Assembly: GCF_016598535.1 (NCBI RefSeq)
Contig: NZ_CP066779.1
Span: 4,834,053-4,898,052 of the forward strand
From: Rhodococcus sp. P-2
GTDB lineage: Bacteria; Actinomycetota; Actinomycetes; Mycobacteriales; Mycobacteriaceae
Direction of reading: 5' to 3'
DNA length: 64,000 nt
Shown here: piece after piece, positions 8,658-17,011 of the stretch
Layout: each line of letters opens with the position of its first letter
How positions within the stretch are numbered: position 1 is the first letter of the stretch
Made by a program: the position numbers and the translations under genes
The notes under the pieces: model-generated
The model's input: only the letters and a program-made list of their open reading frames with translations
Database searches by the model: none
What the model was told of the DNA's origin: nothing

Positions 8658-9323
8658 GTGAGCGAATCAACAGGCGGTACGAACCTCGAGCCTGTGCTGA
8701 TCAGTCCTGTTGTCGGCGGAATGATTCGCACGTGGTCCGAGGACGAGACCCGCTTGTGGAGCGTCGACGATCCCACCGCGCTCGGCGCACTGCTCGGACA
8801 GGGCCTCGTAGCTCGCACCGCCTTGCCGGACAACAAGTTCCGAGAAGTTGCGTTTCTGAATCCCCAGACCCAGACCCTCACTGTGCAGCCGCGCTTCGCC
8901 TCACAGGACAGCGCTGCCCTCGCCGCACCGTTCGAGCTCACCGCCGCGACTGCCCCGACCAGCGGCGCCTGGGAAGATCTCGAGGCGGTACTCGCCTCCA
9001 TCGCGATCTCCGCTGCCGGTCGCGGCGAATTCTGGCTCGCGGAACTCGGCGGGTGGGATTCTCCCCACGAGCCGAACTGCCTCTTCACGACCGTCGACGA
9101 ATCGGGCCTGGCCAATGCAGTCATGGAAGCCACCCCCGCTCCCGTGGGCACCGGCGTCTGGCCGGAGGTTCCGAACGGCCAAACCGGAGTTTCGGTCTCT
9201 GCACCAGCCTCGCAGGACACCATCGAGGCCGCCGGAATCTTCGCAGTATCAGCTATCGAGACGTGGGGCGTCACTCCGTGGGACATCAACCTCACCTTCG
9301 GCAAACTGGTAGATTTCGCCTGA
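8658..9323 (+). CDS. Hypothetical protein, 221 aa
   Basis: I do not recognise a family. The GTG start at 8658 has GGGGA about 10 nt upstream. The protein is soluble, acidic and Ala/Pro/Thr-rich, with no signal peptide or membrane segment; readable segments include FREVAFLNPQTQTLTVQPRF, GEFWLAELGGWDSPHEPNCL and the C-terminal WGVTPWDINLTFGKLVDFA. Its codon usage fits the neighbours and no competing frame is better, so I take it as real. It lies alone between a strong hairpin and an alpha/beta hydrolase 225 nt downstream. Confidence 0.6.
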   Translation: MSESTGGTNLEPVLISPVVGGMIRTWSEDETRLWSVDDPTALGALLGQGLVARTALPDNKFREVAFLNPQTQTLTVQPRFASQDSAALAAPFELTAATAPTSGAWEDLEAVLASIAISAAGRGEFWLAELGGWDSPHEPNCLFTTVDESGLANAVMEATPAPVGTGVWPEVPNGQTGVSVSAPASQDTIEAAGIFAVSAIETWGVTPWDINLTFGKLVDFA

Positions 9324-9548
9324 TCAACAGCCCCGACACGCGGCGGTGAGTTGTACGTCTCCCCTCAGCCGACGGCTCACGGTTCGTCACAACACGCCCA
9401 ATGGCGACGACATCGGGCCCCTCGATGGGCATACTGAGGGAACTGGGGTTACTCCCGGTCACAAATACCCATGGATCCGCGTCGGGGCGGGTGCGGTCCG
9501 ACAACACGCGAGCAGCCACAGACACTGGCAGCTCCGAAAGGTTCAATC

Positions 9549-10436
9549 ATGGCAACCGACCAATTACAGACGGTTGTATTGCACGGCGACCAGCTCAAAT
9601 ACGTCGACCAAGGCAGTGGCCCCGTTGTGGTGCTCATTCACGGCCTACTGGGCGCGCACTCCAACTGGGAGCCGCAGATCGAGACGCTCTCGCGCCACTA
9701 CCGCGTCATCGCTCCTGATCTATTCGGACACGGCGCGTCGGACAAGCCTGCCGGCGACTACTCACTCAGTGCTCACGCCGCCACCGTTCGTGACCTCCTC
9801 GAAGCCCTCGATATTCCGTCGGCCACCCTCGTCGGTCACTCCCTCGGTGGTGGGATCGCGATGCAGACGCTGTACCTGTTCCCCGACCGGGTGGAGCGGC
9901 TGTGCCTGGTGGCCAGCGGCGGACTCGGCCCCGAGGTAAGCCCACTCCTGCGCGCGGCGACTCTGCCCGGCAGCGAACTGGTACTTCCCGTTCTCGCGTC
10001 CAGGACGCTGACCGACGTGACGGACAAAGCGCTCGGACTTTTCAACAAGATCGGCCTGTTCAAGCTCGGTGCCAGCGCGAGTGAGGCCCGTAAGAGCTTT
10101 GCTTCGGTATCGGACGCGTCGACACGTCAGGCATTTCTGGCGACCGCGCGATCGGTCATCAACTACAACGGCCAAACCGTCAATGCCACTCCGCATTTCG
10201 CCAACTTCAAGAACCTGCAGGCACTACTGGTGTGGGGCGAGGAAGACACCATCATCCCCAACGCCCACACCGAGAACGCTCGCGCCGAACTACCGCTGGG
10301 GCGGGTGGAGATCTTCAAGCGCGCCGGGCATTTCCCGCACCTTGACTATCCGGATCGCTTCGACCGCGTCTTCTCCGAATTCATGACGGACTGCGGAGTC
10401 GGTATCGGCACCGGACCCAAGGCCGTCAGCAGCTGA
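9549..10436 (+). CDS. Alpha/beta hydrolase
   Basis: Alpha/beta hydrolase of 295 aa. The oxyanion region is VLIHGLLGAHSNW (about residues 29-41), with DLFGHGASDKP after it. The nucleophile elbow is GHSLGGG (Ser about 100), the acid is in WGEEDTIIP, and the catalytic His is in GHFPHLDYP. Start ATG 9549 is preceded by AAAGG; upstream in-frame codons lie in non-conserved sequence. Such proteins include esterases, C-C bond hydrolases and haloperoxidase-like enzymes; nothing in the sequence fixes the substrate. The 3' end almost touches the convergent HAD gene (1 nt gap). Confidence 0.82.
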   Translation: MATDQLQTVVLHGDQLKYVDQGSGPVVVLIHGLLGAHSNWEPQIETLSRHYRVIAPDLFGHGASDKPAGDYSLSAHAATVRDLLEALDIPSATLVGHSLGGGIAMQTLYLFPDRVERLCLVASGGLGPEVSPLLRAATLPGSELVLPVLASRTLTDVTDKALGLFNKIGLFKLGASASEARKSFASVSDASTRQAFLATARSVINYNGQTVNATPHFANFKNLQALLVWGEEDTIIPNAHTENARAELPLGRVEIFKRAGHFPHLDYPDRFDRVFSEFMTDCGVGIGTGPKAVSS

Positions 10437-10437
10437 A

Positions 10438-11256
10438 CTAGCTCCCCGCAACCAGCTCTTCGAGGTAGCTCGCCACCCCGTCCTCGTCGTTCGTGGGCAA
10501 AATTCGGTCGGCGAGCTCGATGACCTCAGCTCTGGCGTTGGCGGGCGCCAGAGCCGTTCCGGCCCAGGTCAGCATCGCAACGTCGTTGAAGGCGTCACCG
10601 GCCGCGGCCACTTCCGACGCGTCGATGCCGTCGATCGCGCACAACTGCGCGAGAGCGCTGGCCTTCGAGACGCCCGCCGCTGCCATTTCCATGTACGGGG
10701 CCCCGGAGTGGGTCAACTCCACACCCTCGATACCCGCAGCGACCGCAGTTCGGTACAGGTCGGCGCTGGGAACCTCGGCATGCCGGGCCACGATCTTGAC
10801 CATCGGCTCCACGTCCAGCGGCAGCGTATCGGCGAGCACCATCTCGTGCAGGTGCCGGTGATGGTCCGCGAACTCGCACAGAGCGGCATACTCCGGCTCG
10901 GCAAAGAACTGCGTGGGTCCGACGTTCGCGAACACGACGCCCGGAATCAGAGCGCGAACCTGCTCCATAGCCGTTGCAGCCAAAGATGTTTCGATCGAAA
11001 TGGTGTCGACGATCTCCGGAGTCCCGTCCGCCAGGTCGAGAATGACAGCTCCGTTGGCACACACAGCTTTACCGCGAAATCCGCACGAGCTCGCCAACGT
11101 GTGTACCGAATGCCTGGCCCGGGCCGTCGCCCACACAACTTCGATCCCCGCGAGCCGCGCGTTCTCCATGGCCTGCGCGGTGCGCGCCGAAATCGTTCGG
11201 TCGGAGCGCAGCAGGGTGCCGTCGAGGTCGGTTGCGAACATACGAATACGGGTCAC
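10438..11256 (-). CDS. HAD-superfamily (Cof/YidA-type) phosphatase
   Basis: HAD hydrolase of 272 aa with all four motifs: I DLDGTLL near the N-terminus (Asp nucleophile), II a Thr/Ser region, III Lys in GVSKASAL, and IV GDAFNDVAML. The large cap inserted after motif II marks the Cof/type IIB group, which dephosphorylates sugar phosphates, FMN, PLP and similar small molecules. It starts at GTG 11256-11254 (MTRIRMFATDLDG); an internal ATG five codons on is also possible. It is convergent with the alpha/beta hydrolase and follows a MarR gene on the same strand with a 62-nt gap. Confidence 0.85.
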   Translation of the reverse strand: MTRIRMFATDLDGTLLRSDRTISARTAQAMENARLAGIEVVWATARARHSVHTLASSCGFRGKAVCANGAVILDLADGTPEIVDTISIETSLAATAMEQVRALIPGVVFANVGPTQFFAEPEYAALCEFADHHRHLHEMVLADTLPLDVEPMVKIVARHAEVPSADLYRTAVAAGIEGVELTHSGAPYMEMAAAGVSKASALAQLCAIDGIDASEVAAAGDAFNDVAMLTWAGTALAPANARAEVIELADRILPTNDEDGVASYLEELVAGS

Positions 11257-11318
11257 CAGACAATGATGGCAGTCCGTTCGCAGCCCTCACCAACTACGTG
11301 GCATGGGCCGTTGCTCTG

Positions 11319-11789
11319 TCAATTACTTGCTTGGGCCTCGAGAAGGTGCCGACGCATCTCACCGAAGACCACACCCAGCCGCTCGACATCTCGCGGGCTC
11401 AGCAGGTCGAACATGCTCTCCCGTACAGCGGCCACGTGCGCCGGGCTTGCCGACGCCAGTTTCTCGGCACCCAAGTCGGTCAGCTCCGCATTAGCGCCCC
11501 TCTTGTCGTCGACACACTCGACCCGGCGCACCCACCCGGCACCGACCAGGCGATTGACGGCCCTGGTCACACCACTTCGTGTAGCCATAACAGCGTCGGC
11601 GAGCTCACTCATGCGCAGTTGCCGCCCGGGCGCTTCGGCGAGAGCGACCAGCAGTTCGAAATCAGTGAAGGAAATGTCGGAGTCTCGCACCAACTGCTGA
11701 TCGAGAACACGCTGGAGCAGTCGGGTCGAGTCCAGGTAAGCCCGCCAGGCCGTTTGCTCCGAGTCGCTCAACCACCGCGTCGATTCCAT
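11319..11789 (-). CDS. MarR-family regulator
   Basis: Winged-helix regulator of 156 aa. The recognition region reads MSELADAVMATRSGVTRAVN, followed by the wing RRVECVDDKRGANAELTD, the MarR hallmark DxRG being DKRG. It is divergent from the VOC-pirin-maleylacetate reductase operon, and a clean palindrome GTAGTTGA-N4-TCAACTAC lies between the two starts, with a half-site closer to its own start. It therefore probably represses both itself and the operon, and an aromatic ligand would be typical. Confidence 0.88.
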   Translation of the reverse strand: MESTRWLSDSEQTAWRAYLDSTRLLQRVLDQQLVRDSDISFTDFELLVALAEAPGRQLRMSELADAVMATRSGVTRAVNRLVGAGWVRRVECVDDKRGANAELTDLGAEKLASASPAHVAAVRESMFDLLSPRDVERLGVVFGEMRRHLLEAQASN

Positions 11790-11843
11790 AACGCCAGCAT
11801 AGCTGAAGTAGTTGATAACGAAATCAAATGATCTATTCTCAAT

Positions 11844-11863
11844 GTAGTTGATCAGTCAACTAC
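11844..11863. promoter_or_regulatory. Probable MarR operator
   Basis: GTAGTTGATCAGTCAACTAC has perfect 8-nt arms separated by TCAG. It lies 54 bp from the MarR start and 37 bp before the VOC gene. A further half-site, GTAGTTGAT, occurs at 11808-11816 next to the MarR start, 36 bp away. The size and symmetry fit MarR-family binding sites; that this particular MarR protein binds is inferred. Confidence 0.65.
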
Positions 11864-11900
11864 CTGTTCGAAGAGAAGGTTCAACCGGGAGGCGGGCGCC

Positions 11901-12452
11901 ATGAGCGACAACAACGCAGTGCAGTTCGACAACGCAATGCAGTTCGACAAAGCAGCGCAGTTCGACAAAGCAGCGCAGTTCGAGGAACGCCGTGCCGAGA
12001 TCAGAGATCGACATCTGATCCCCGCTGACAAACGACCATCATCGATGGCACGCGGGCTGCACCATACTGCCCTGATCAGCAGTGACGTCGAGCGAACCGT
12101 GAAGTTCTATCAAGATCTCCTCGGCTTCCCACTCACCGAATTGATCGAGAACCGTGACTACCCCGGGTCGTCGCACTTCTTCTTCGACATCGGTAACGGC
12201 AATCTCCTGGCCTTCTTCGACTTCCCGGGTCTCGACGTGGGCCCGTACCAAGAAGTACTCGGCGGCCTCCACCACGTCGCGATCAGCGTCGAACCTGCCA
12301 AGTGGGCAAAGCTGCGCACCCAACTGACCGAGGCCGGCGTCGAACTGATCGAGCACAGCGAGGTTTCGTTGTACTTCCGCGATCCCGACGGCGCTCGACT
12401 CGAGCTGATCGCCGACCCGCTCGGCGAGATGTACGGCAATCACGTCCTCTGA
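11901..12452 (+). CDS. VOC-family (glyoxalase/dioxygenase fold) protein with N-terminal hexapeptide repeat
   Basis: Protein of 183 aa. Residues about 52-175 form two beta-alpha-beta-beta-beta modules of the vicinal oxygen chelate fold: GLHHTALISSDVERTVKFY and, second, GLHHVAISVEP, ending in DPDGARLELIADP. His54 or His55, the second-module His and Glu of LELI are plausible metal ligands. Residues 6-28 are four copies of Ala-x-Gln-Phe-Asp/Glu-x encoded by an 18-bp tandem repeat. Next to pirin and maleylacetate reductase it may be a ring-cleaving or ring-processing enzyme in a hydroquinone/hydroxyquinol-type pathway, but it is shorter than known hydroquinone dioxygenases. ATG 11901 has GGGAGG upstream. 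Confidence 0.82.
   Translation: MSDNNAVQFDNAMQFDKAAQFDKAAQFEERRAEIRDRHLIPADKRPSSMARGLHHTALISSDVERTVKFYQDLLGFPLTELIENRDYPGSSHFFFDIGNGNLLAFFDFPGLDVGPYQEVLGGLHHVAISVEPAKWAKLRTQLTEAGVELIEHSEVSLYFRDPDGARLELIADPLGEMYGNHVL
11916..11984 (+). repeat. 18-bp tandem coding repeat, about 3.8 copies
   Basis: Units start at 11916, 11934, 11952 and 11970 (the last is 15 nt). Copies three and four are identical over their shared 15 nt except for the final codon base; copies one and two differ by a few substitutions. The repeat preserves the frame and encodes AVQFDN, AMQFDK, AAQFDK, AAQFE. Replication slippage could vary its length between strains. Confidence 0.9.
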
Positions 12453-12488
12453 AAACTTGCTCCCCCCAAACCATTCGGAAGGCACACC

Positions 12489-13277
12489 ATGACCTCCACT
12501 CTGTCGCAGCCGAACCTCGATATCCGTCGATCGGGCGATCGCTTCAAGTCCAATGCCGGCTGGCTGGACTCGAAGCACTCCTTCTCGTTCAGCAATCACT
12601 ACGACCCGAAGAACACTCACCACGGCCTTCTCCTGGTCAACAACGACGACATCGTCACGCCGGGAATGGGATTCGACACCCACCCGCACCAGGACATGGA
12701 GATCGTCACCTGGGTCCTGAGAGGTTCTCTCGTGCATCAGGATTCGATGGGTCATTCGGGTGTCATCTACCCCGGTCTCGCCCAACGGATGAGCGCCGGA
12801 ACTGGCATCCTGCATTCCGAGAAGAACGACTCGTGGCGACTCGGTGACGTGGCCGGCATGCATTCCGACAAGCACAGCGACCCGGTTCATTTCATCCAGA
12901 TGTGGGTTATCCCCGATGAAGCCGGAATCACCCCCGGCTACGAACAGTTGGAGATCGACGCCGAATTGCTCGCCGGTGGACTGGTTCCCGTCGCGTCTGG
13001 CATGGACGCGTACGCCGATCACTCGGCAATCCGGATCAAGAACAAGTACGCCGCTATGCACGTTGCGCGTCTGCAACCCGGACAACCTGTGACCCTGCCG
13101 GATGCACCGTTCCTGCATGTTTTTGTCGCCGACGGTCAGGCCGCCATGGAAGGCGTCGGCGTGCTCGAACAAGGTGACGCGGTACGCGTATCCGGCGGCG
13201 GAGGTCAGCAGGTCAGCTCCGATACCGGGGCTGAGGTTATCGTCTGGGAAATGCACGCCACCGTTTCGCAAGGATGA
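12489..13277 (+). CDS. Pirin-family cupin protein
   Basis: Bicupin of 262 aa. The N-terminal cupin carries the pirin metal set: His residues in FDTHPHQDMEIVTWVL and the His/Glu of GTGILHSEKN. The C-terminal cupin is more diverged. Some pirins are metal-dependent dioxygenases (quercetinase type), others are regulatory. It lies 36 nt after the VOC gene and 1 nt before maleylacetate reductase, so it is expressed with an aromatic lower pathway, which favours an enzymatic or redox-protective role. ATG 12489 is preceded by GGAAGG. Confidence 0.88.
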   Translation: MTSTLSQPNLDIRRSGDRFKSNAGWLDSKHSFSFSNHYDPKNTHHGLLLVNNDDIVTPGMGFDTHPHQDMEIVTWVLRGSLVHQDSMGHSGVIYPGLAQRMSAGTGILHSEKNDSWRLGDVAGMHSDKHSDPVHFIQMWVIPDEAGITPGYEQLEIDAELLAGGLVPVASGMDAYADHSAIRIKNKYAAMHVARLQPGQPVTLPDAPFLHVFVADGQAAMEGVGVLEQGDAVRVSGGGGQQVSSDTGAEVIVWEMHATVSQG

Positions 13278-13278
13278 C

Positions 13279-14343
13279 ATGAAGTCCTTCTCGTACGACG
13301 CTTCACCGGCTCGAATTGTCTTCGGTCAAGGGACGATCGACACGATCGCCGAAGAAGTGCGGCGGCTCGGCCGTAGTCGAGTGATGGTGCTGGCAAGTCG
13401 TCGGTTGAACGCGGTTGCCGCCGCCGTCACCGCATCCCTCGGCGACATGGTGGTGGCCCGCTTCGACGGCGCTGTGATGCATACTCCGATCGAAGTCACG
13501 ACAGCCGCGCTGAAACTTGCCGAGAGCCATCACGTCGACGTCGTCGTCGCGATCGGCGGCGGGTCGGCAACCGGGTTGTCCAAGGCACTCGCACTACGAG
13601 CGGGGTTCGATCAGATCATCGTTCCGACGACGTATGCGGGGTCAGAAGCCACTCCGGTGTTGGGTGAAACGGAGAACGGACGCAAGACAACTCGCTCGTC
13701 GCCCCACATCAGACCGGAAACCGTCATCTACGACGTCGACCTCACCCTCGATCTGCCGCTTGGCACCACCGTCACCAGCGCCGTCAACGCGATGGCGCAC
13801 GCGGTTGAAGCGTTGTATTCAGCCGAGTCCAATCCGATCACCGACTCGATGGCGATCGAAGTGATCTCCGGGATCGCCCGTGCGCTGCCGAGCATTGTCG
13901 ATGATCCGAAAAATCTGGAAGAGAGGGCCGAACTCCTGCAGTCGGCCTGGTTGGCCGGAACCTGCTTGGGCACAGTCGGTATGGGGATTCATCACAAGGT
14001 GTGCCACACCCTTGGCGGCAGCTTCGGTTTGCCGCACGCCCCTACCCACACCGTTGTCCTCCCCCACGCAATGGCGTTCAACGCGTCTGCCGTCCCGGAA
14101 GTGATGTCGCGAATAGCGACTGCCCTGGGTGTATCCGATGCCGCTACCGGCGTTTTCGACCTCGTCACCGCGTGCGGCGGACCGACGTCTCTGCGAGAAC
14201 TGGGAATGCGTCACGATCAAATCGAAAAGGCAGTCGAACTCGCGACCGCGGCCGCTTATCCGAACCCGCGTGAGATCACCGCGGCAGGCCTGAACGAACT
14301 CCTCGATAACGCCTGGTCCGGGCGTCGACCCGCCATCGGGTGA
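13279..14343 (+). CDS. macA: Maleylacetate reductase
   Basis: Iron-containing alcohol dehydrogenase fold, 354 aa, the usual length for maleylacetate reductase (NAD(P)H-dependent reduction of maleylacetate to 3-oxoadipate). The sequence shows the cofactor loop AIGGGSATGLSKALAL, the stretch IIVPTTYAGSEATPVLGETE diagnostic of this subfamily, and the His-rich GMGIHHKVCHTLGGSFGLPH. Start ATG 13279 lies one base after the pirin stop; longer readings are inside pirin. The usual partner, an intradiol hydroxyquinol 1,2-dioxygenase, is absent here; the VOC and pirin genes occupy its place. It is convergent with aldR, 7 nt between stops. Confidence 0.9.
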   Translation: MKSFSYDASPARIVFGQGTIDTIAEEVRRLGRSRVMVLASRRLNAVAAAVTASLGDMVVARFDGAVMHTPIEVTTAALKLAESHHVDVVVAIGGGSATGLSKALALRAGFDQIIVPTTYAGSEATPVLGETENGRKTTRSSPHIRPETVIYDVDLTLDLPLGTTVTSAVNAMAHAVEALYSAESNPITDSMAIEVISGIARALPSIVDDPKNLEERAELLQSAWLAGTCLGTVGMGIHHKVCHTLGGSFGLPHAPTHTVVLPHAMAFNASAVPEVMSRIATALGVSDAATGVFDLVTACGGPTSLRELGMRHDQIEKAVELATAAAYPNPREITAAGLNELLDNAWSGRRPAIG

Positions 14344-14350
14344 GAACAAA

Positions 14351-14872
14351 TCAGGCAGTACCGCCACGAGGCCTGACATGTTCGAAGATCAGAATCGTCT
14401 CGGTCGCAGCAACCGCCGGGTGTGCCGAGAGATTGTTGACGACGAAGTCACGCAACTGCGCCGAATCCGTCGTCGCGACGTGCAGCATGTAGTCGTCGAC
14501 ACCGGCAACGAAGTACACGTTGAGGACGGAGTCCAGCTTGGCGAAGTCGTCACCGAGCCGGTTGAGGTGCGACCGTGCGTTGGCCTGCAATCGAACAGCG
14601 ATCATCGCCTGCAGATCCATTCCGAGAGCGGCGGGGTCGATGTCCGCGTGAAATCCCCTGATCACACCGTTGTCCACCAAGGCGCGCACACGGCCGAGGC
14701 ATGTCGACGGTGCGATTCCCGCGATCGCGGCCAGCGCATTGTTCGGAATCCTCGCGTCTTTCGCCAGCTCTTCGAGCAGAACCCGGTCGACCTCGTCCAA
14801 CTTCACGGCAGCCCGAACATGCTTCGGCGAGGCGGCCGTCTGAATACCGATTTTTGAACTTTCGCGCACCAT
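14351..14872 (-). CDS. aldR: Lrp/AsnC-family regulator, AldR-like
   Basis: 173 aa. The N-terminal helix-turn-helix (DRVLLEELAKDARIPNNALA, then IAPSTCLGRVRALVDNGVIR) is followed by the alpha/beta effector domain with GVDDYMLHV and a C-terminal TETILIFEHV. It is divergent from alanine dehydrogenase, the arrangement of mycobacterial aldR/ald (Rv2779c/Rv2780), where AldR controls ald in response to amino acids such as alanine. ATG 14872-14870 starts the protein. Identity rests on family plus this pairing. Confidence 0.88.
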   Translation of the reverse strand: MVRESSKIGIQTAASPKHVRAAVKLDEVDRVLLEELAKDARIPNNALAAIAGIAPSTCLGRVRALVDNGVIRGFHADIDPAALGMDLQAMIAVRLQANARSHLNRLGDDFAKLDSVLNVYFVAGVDDYMLHVATTDSAQLRDFVVNNLSAHPAVAATETILIFEHVRPRGGTA

Positions 14873-14892
14873 GGATACAGCCTAGAGAATTA

Positions 14893-14910
14893 TCTTCACT
14901 TCTCTTCACT
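14893..14910. promoter_or_regulatory. Candidate AldR site: tandem TCTTCACT repeats
   Basis: TCTTCACT occurs at 14893-14900 and again at 14903-14910, exactly one helical turn (10 bp) apart, between the divergent aldR and ald starts. Lrp-type regulators often bind such phased repeats. No comparison to a measured AldR footprint was possible. Confidence 0.4.
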
Positions 14911-14981
14911 ATCTGGCGACGAAACTTCATGCTTGGCACCTGCCATTCGAAGAAACAACAGACTCAGTTCGGAGCCGTGTC

Positions 14982-16082
14982 ATGAAGGTCGGAATCCCCC
15001 GCGAGATCAAAAACCACGAGTACCGCGTGGCCATCAGCCCAGCAGGCGTCCACGAACTGGTCGGCCGAGGGCACGAGGTCGTCATCGAAACGGGCGCAGG
15101 CGTCGGCTCCTCGTTCAGTGACGAGGATTTCAAGGCCGCGGGCGCACAGATCCTCGGATCTGCCGATCAGGTCTGGACGGACGCAGATCTACTCCTGAAG
15201 GTCAAAGAACCTATTGCAGAAGAGTATTCGCGGCTCCGCAAGGATCAGGTGCTCTTCACCTACCTTCACCTGGCGGCGTCGAAGGAATGCACCGACGCAC
15301 TTCTGGCGTCTAAAACCACCTCCATCGCCTACGAAACCGTTGTCGGTTCCGACGGTTCACTGCCCCTCCTCGCCCCGATGAGCGAAGTAGCCGGACGCCT
15401 GGCACCGCAGGCCGGCGCCTACCACTTGATGCGTCACGGCGGCGGACGCGGAGTTCTGATGGGCGGCGTTCCCGGAGTGCGCCCCGCCAAGGTCGTGGTG
15501 ATCGGTGCGGGAGTCTCCGGTAAGAACGCCATCGCCGTGGCCTACGGCATGCAGGCCGACGTCACCGTTCTCGATCTGTCGATCGCGCGCCTGCGGGAAA
15601 TCGACGAGCTGTACCACGGCCAGGTCAAGACCATCACCTCCAACAGCCTCGAACTGGAACAGGCAGTACTCGACGCCGACCTTGTCATCGGCGCCGTGCT
15701 GGTCCCCGGGGCGAAGGCTCCCACCCTCGTGTCCAACAGCCTGGTCGCGCGCATGAAGCCGGGCTCTGTCCTGGTCGACATCGCCATCGATCAGGGCGGC
15801 TGCTTCGAGGATTCGCACGCGACCACGCACGCCGATCCGACGTACCAGGTACACGGTTCGGTCTTCTACTGCGTTGCCAACATGCCCGGAGCCGTACCCC
15901 GTACGTCCACCTACGCACTCACCAACGCGACACTTCCGTACGTCGTCGCATTGGCCGACAAGGGGTGGAAGGACGCGGTCGCGACAGTGCCCGGCCTGGG
16001 GTCAGGACTGAGCACACACGACGGTCTACTCCTGTCCGACAGTGTTGCAGCGGCGCACGGGTACTCGGCTACGACTCTCTGA
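14982..16082 (+). CDS. ald: Alanine dehydrogenase
   Basis: NAD-dependent L-alanine dehydrogenase of 366 aa interconverting alanine and pyruvate plus ammonia. The numbering agrees with the studied mycobacterial enzyme: Lys75 in LKVKEP, His96 in YLHLA and Asp270 in AIDQGG, with Arg15 in EYRVAI. The NAD-binding stretch is VVVIGAGVSGKNAIAVAYGM. ATG 14982 follows the divergent aldR promoter region. It serves alanine catabolism and, in relatives, redox balance under oxygen limitation. Confidence 0.96.
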   Translation: MKVGIPREIKNHEYRVAISPAGVHELVGRGHEVVIETGAGVGSSFSDEDFKAAGAQILGSADQVWTDADLLLKVKEPIAEEYSRLRKDQVLFTYLHLAASKECTDALLASKTTSIAYETVVGSDGSLPLLAPMSEVAGRLAPQAGAYHLMRHGGGRGVLMGGVPGVRPAKVVVIGAGVSGKNAIAVAYGMQADVTVLDLSIARLREIDELYHGQVKTITSNSLELEQAVLDADLVIGAVLVPGAKAPTLVSNSLVARMKPGSVLVDIAIDQGGCFEDSHATTHADPTYQVHGSVFYCVANMPGAVPRTSTYALTNATLPYVVALADKGWKDAVATVPGLGSGLSTHDGLLLSDSVAAAHGYSATTL

Positions 16083-16135
16083 CCCTGGCGACTCTGACCC
16101 AGGCGAGGAAAGCTCGAGATCGCTAGCCTTGATCC

Positions 16136-17011
16136 ATGAGCAATCCTGACATCACGCTGAATTCCGGAACCACGATCCCGCAACTCGGCCTCGGAGTCTG
16201 GCAGGCCACCAACGACGAAACCGAGCATGCAGTGCGGTTCGCACTCGACGAGGCCGGCTACCGGCACATCGACACTGCCGCCGCCTACGGAAACGAAGAG
16301 GGCGTCGGACGAGGTATCGCCAACTCGTCCGTCGCACGAGAGGACATCTTCCTCACCACGAAGCTGTGGAATGCAGATCAGGGCTACGAGCCGGCATTGA
16401 AGGCTTTCGACAGCAGTATCGACAAGCTCGGCGTCGACTACGTCGATCTCTACCTCATCCACTGGCCGCTGCAGGACAACGACCGACTCTCCCGCACGTG
16501 GGAAGCGCTCGAAAAGATCGCGGAATCGGGCCGTGCCAAGGCAATCGGGGTGTGCAACTTCGAGCCGCATCATCTGCAGCTCCTCGTCGATCGCGGCGGA
16601 ATGTTGCCCGCCGTCGATCAGGTGGAACTGCATCCGCACCTCACGCAGCACGCTATTCGCGACAAGGCCGCCGAGCACGGGATCAAGGTCGAATCGTGGA
16701 GCCCACTCGGCGGTACCAGCAACGCGGGTTGGGGTAAGGCGTCCAAGCCCAACACCCTGCTCACCGACCCGATCATCACTCGAATCGGTGATCGCCACAG
16801 CAAAACTGCCGCGCAGGTCCTGATCCGCTGGCACCTTCAGAACGGCCTGATCGTCATCCCGAAATCCGTACACGATGCTCGGATAGCTCAGAACATCGAC
16901 GTATTCGACTTCGAACTCACCGATCTCGATCTGAGCGAAATCGACACGCTCGACGACGGTACCCGCGTCGGAGCGCATCCCGATGAGCTCAACATCGGTG
17001 CGCCGAGCTGA
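16136..17011 (+). CDS. Aldo/keto reductase
   Basis: NADPH-dependent (beta/alpha)8 aldo/keto reductase of 291 aa. The catalytic tetrad is visible as Asp46 and Tyr51 in DTAAAYGNE, Lys76 in LTTKLWN and His109 in LIHWP; the cofactor-binding IPKSVHDARIAQNIDVF is near the C-terminus. It resembles 2,5-diketo-gluconate reductase-like AKR5 enzymes with broad carbonyl specificity. ATG 16136. Its TGA abuts the TCA complement of the convergent OYE stop, so the two genes meet at a shared TGATCA. Confidence 0.92.
   Translation: MSNPDITLNSGTTIPQLGLGVWQATNDETEHAVRFALDEAGYRHIDTAAAYGNEEGVGRGIANSSVAREDIFLTTKLWNADQGYEPALKAFDSSIDKLGVDYVDLYLIHWPLQDNDRLSRTWEALEKIAESGRAKAIGVCNFEPHHLQLLVDRGGMLPAVDQVELHPHLTQHAIRDKAAEHGIKVESWSPLGGTSNAGWGKASKPNTLLTDPIITRIGDRHSKTAAQVLIRWHLQNGLIVIPKSVHDARIAQNIDVFDFELTDLDLSEIDTLDDGTRVGAHPDELNIGAPS

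Noticed and set aside
12039-13280. 413-codon open frame antisense to the VOC and pirin genes
   Set aside because: Shadow of high-GC coding DNA: pirin and VOC in the other strand carry clear motifs and ribosome sites, while this frame has no recognisable domain.
16083-16135. CCTGG/CCAGG hairpin after ald as a terminator
   Set aside because: Only 5 bp with a 10-nt loop and no U-tract; too weak to report as a feature.
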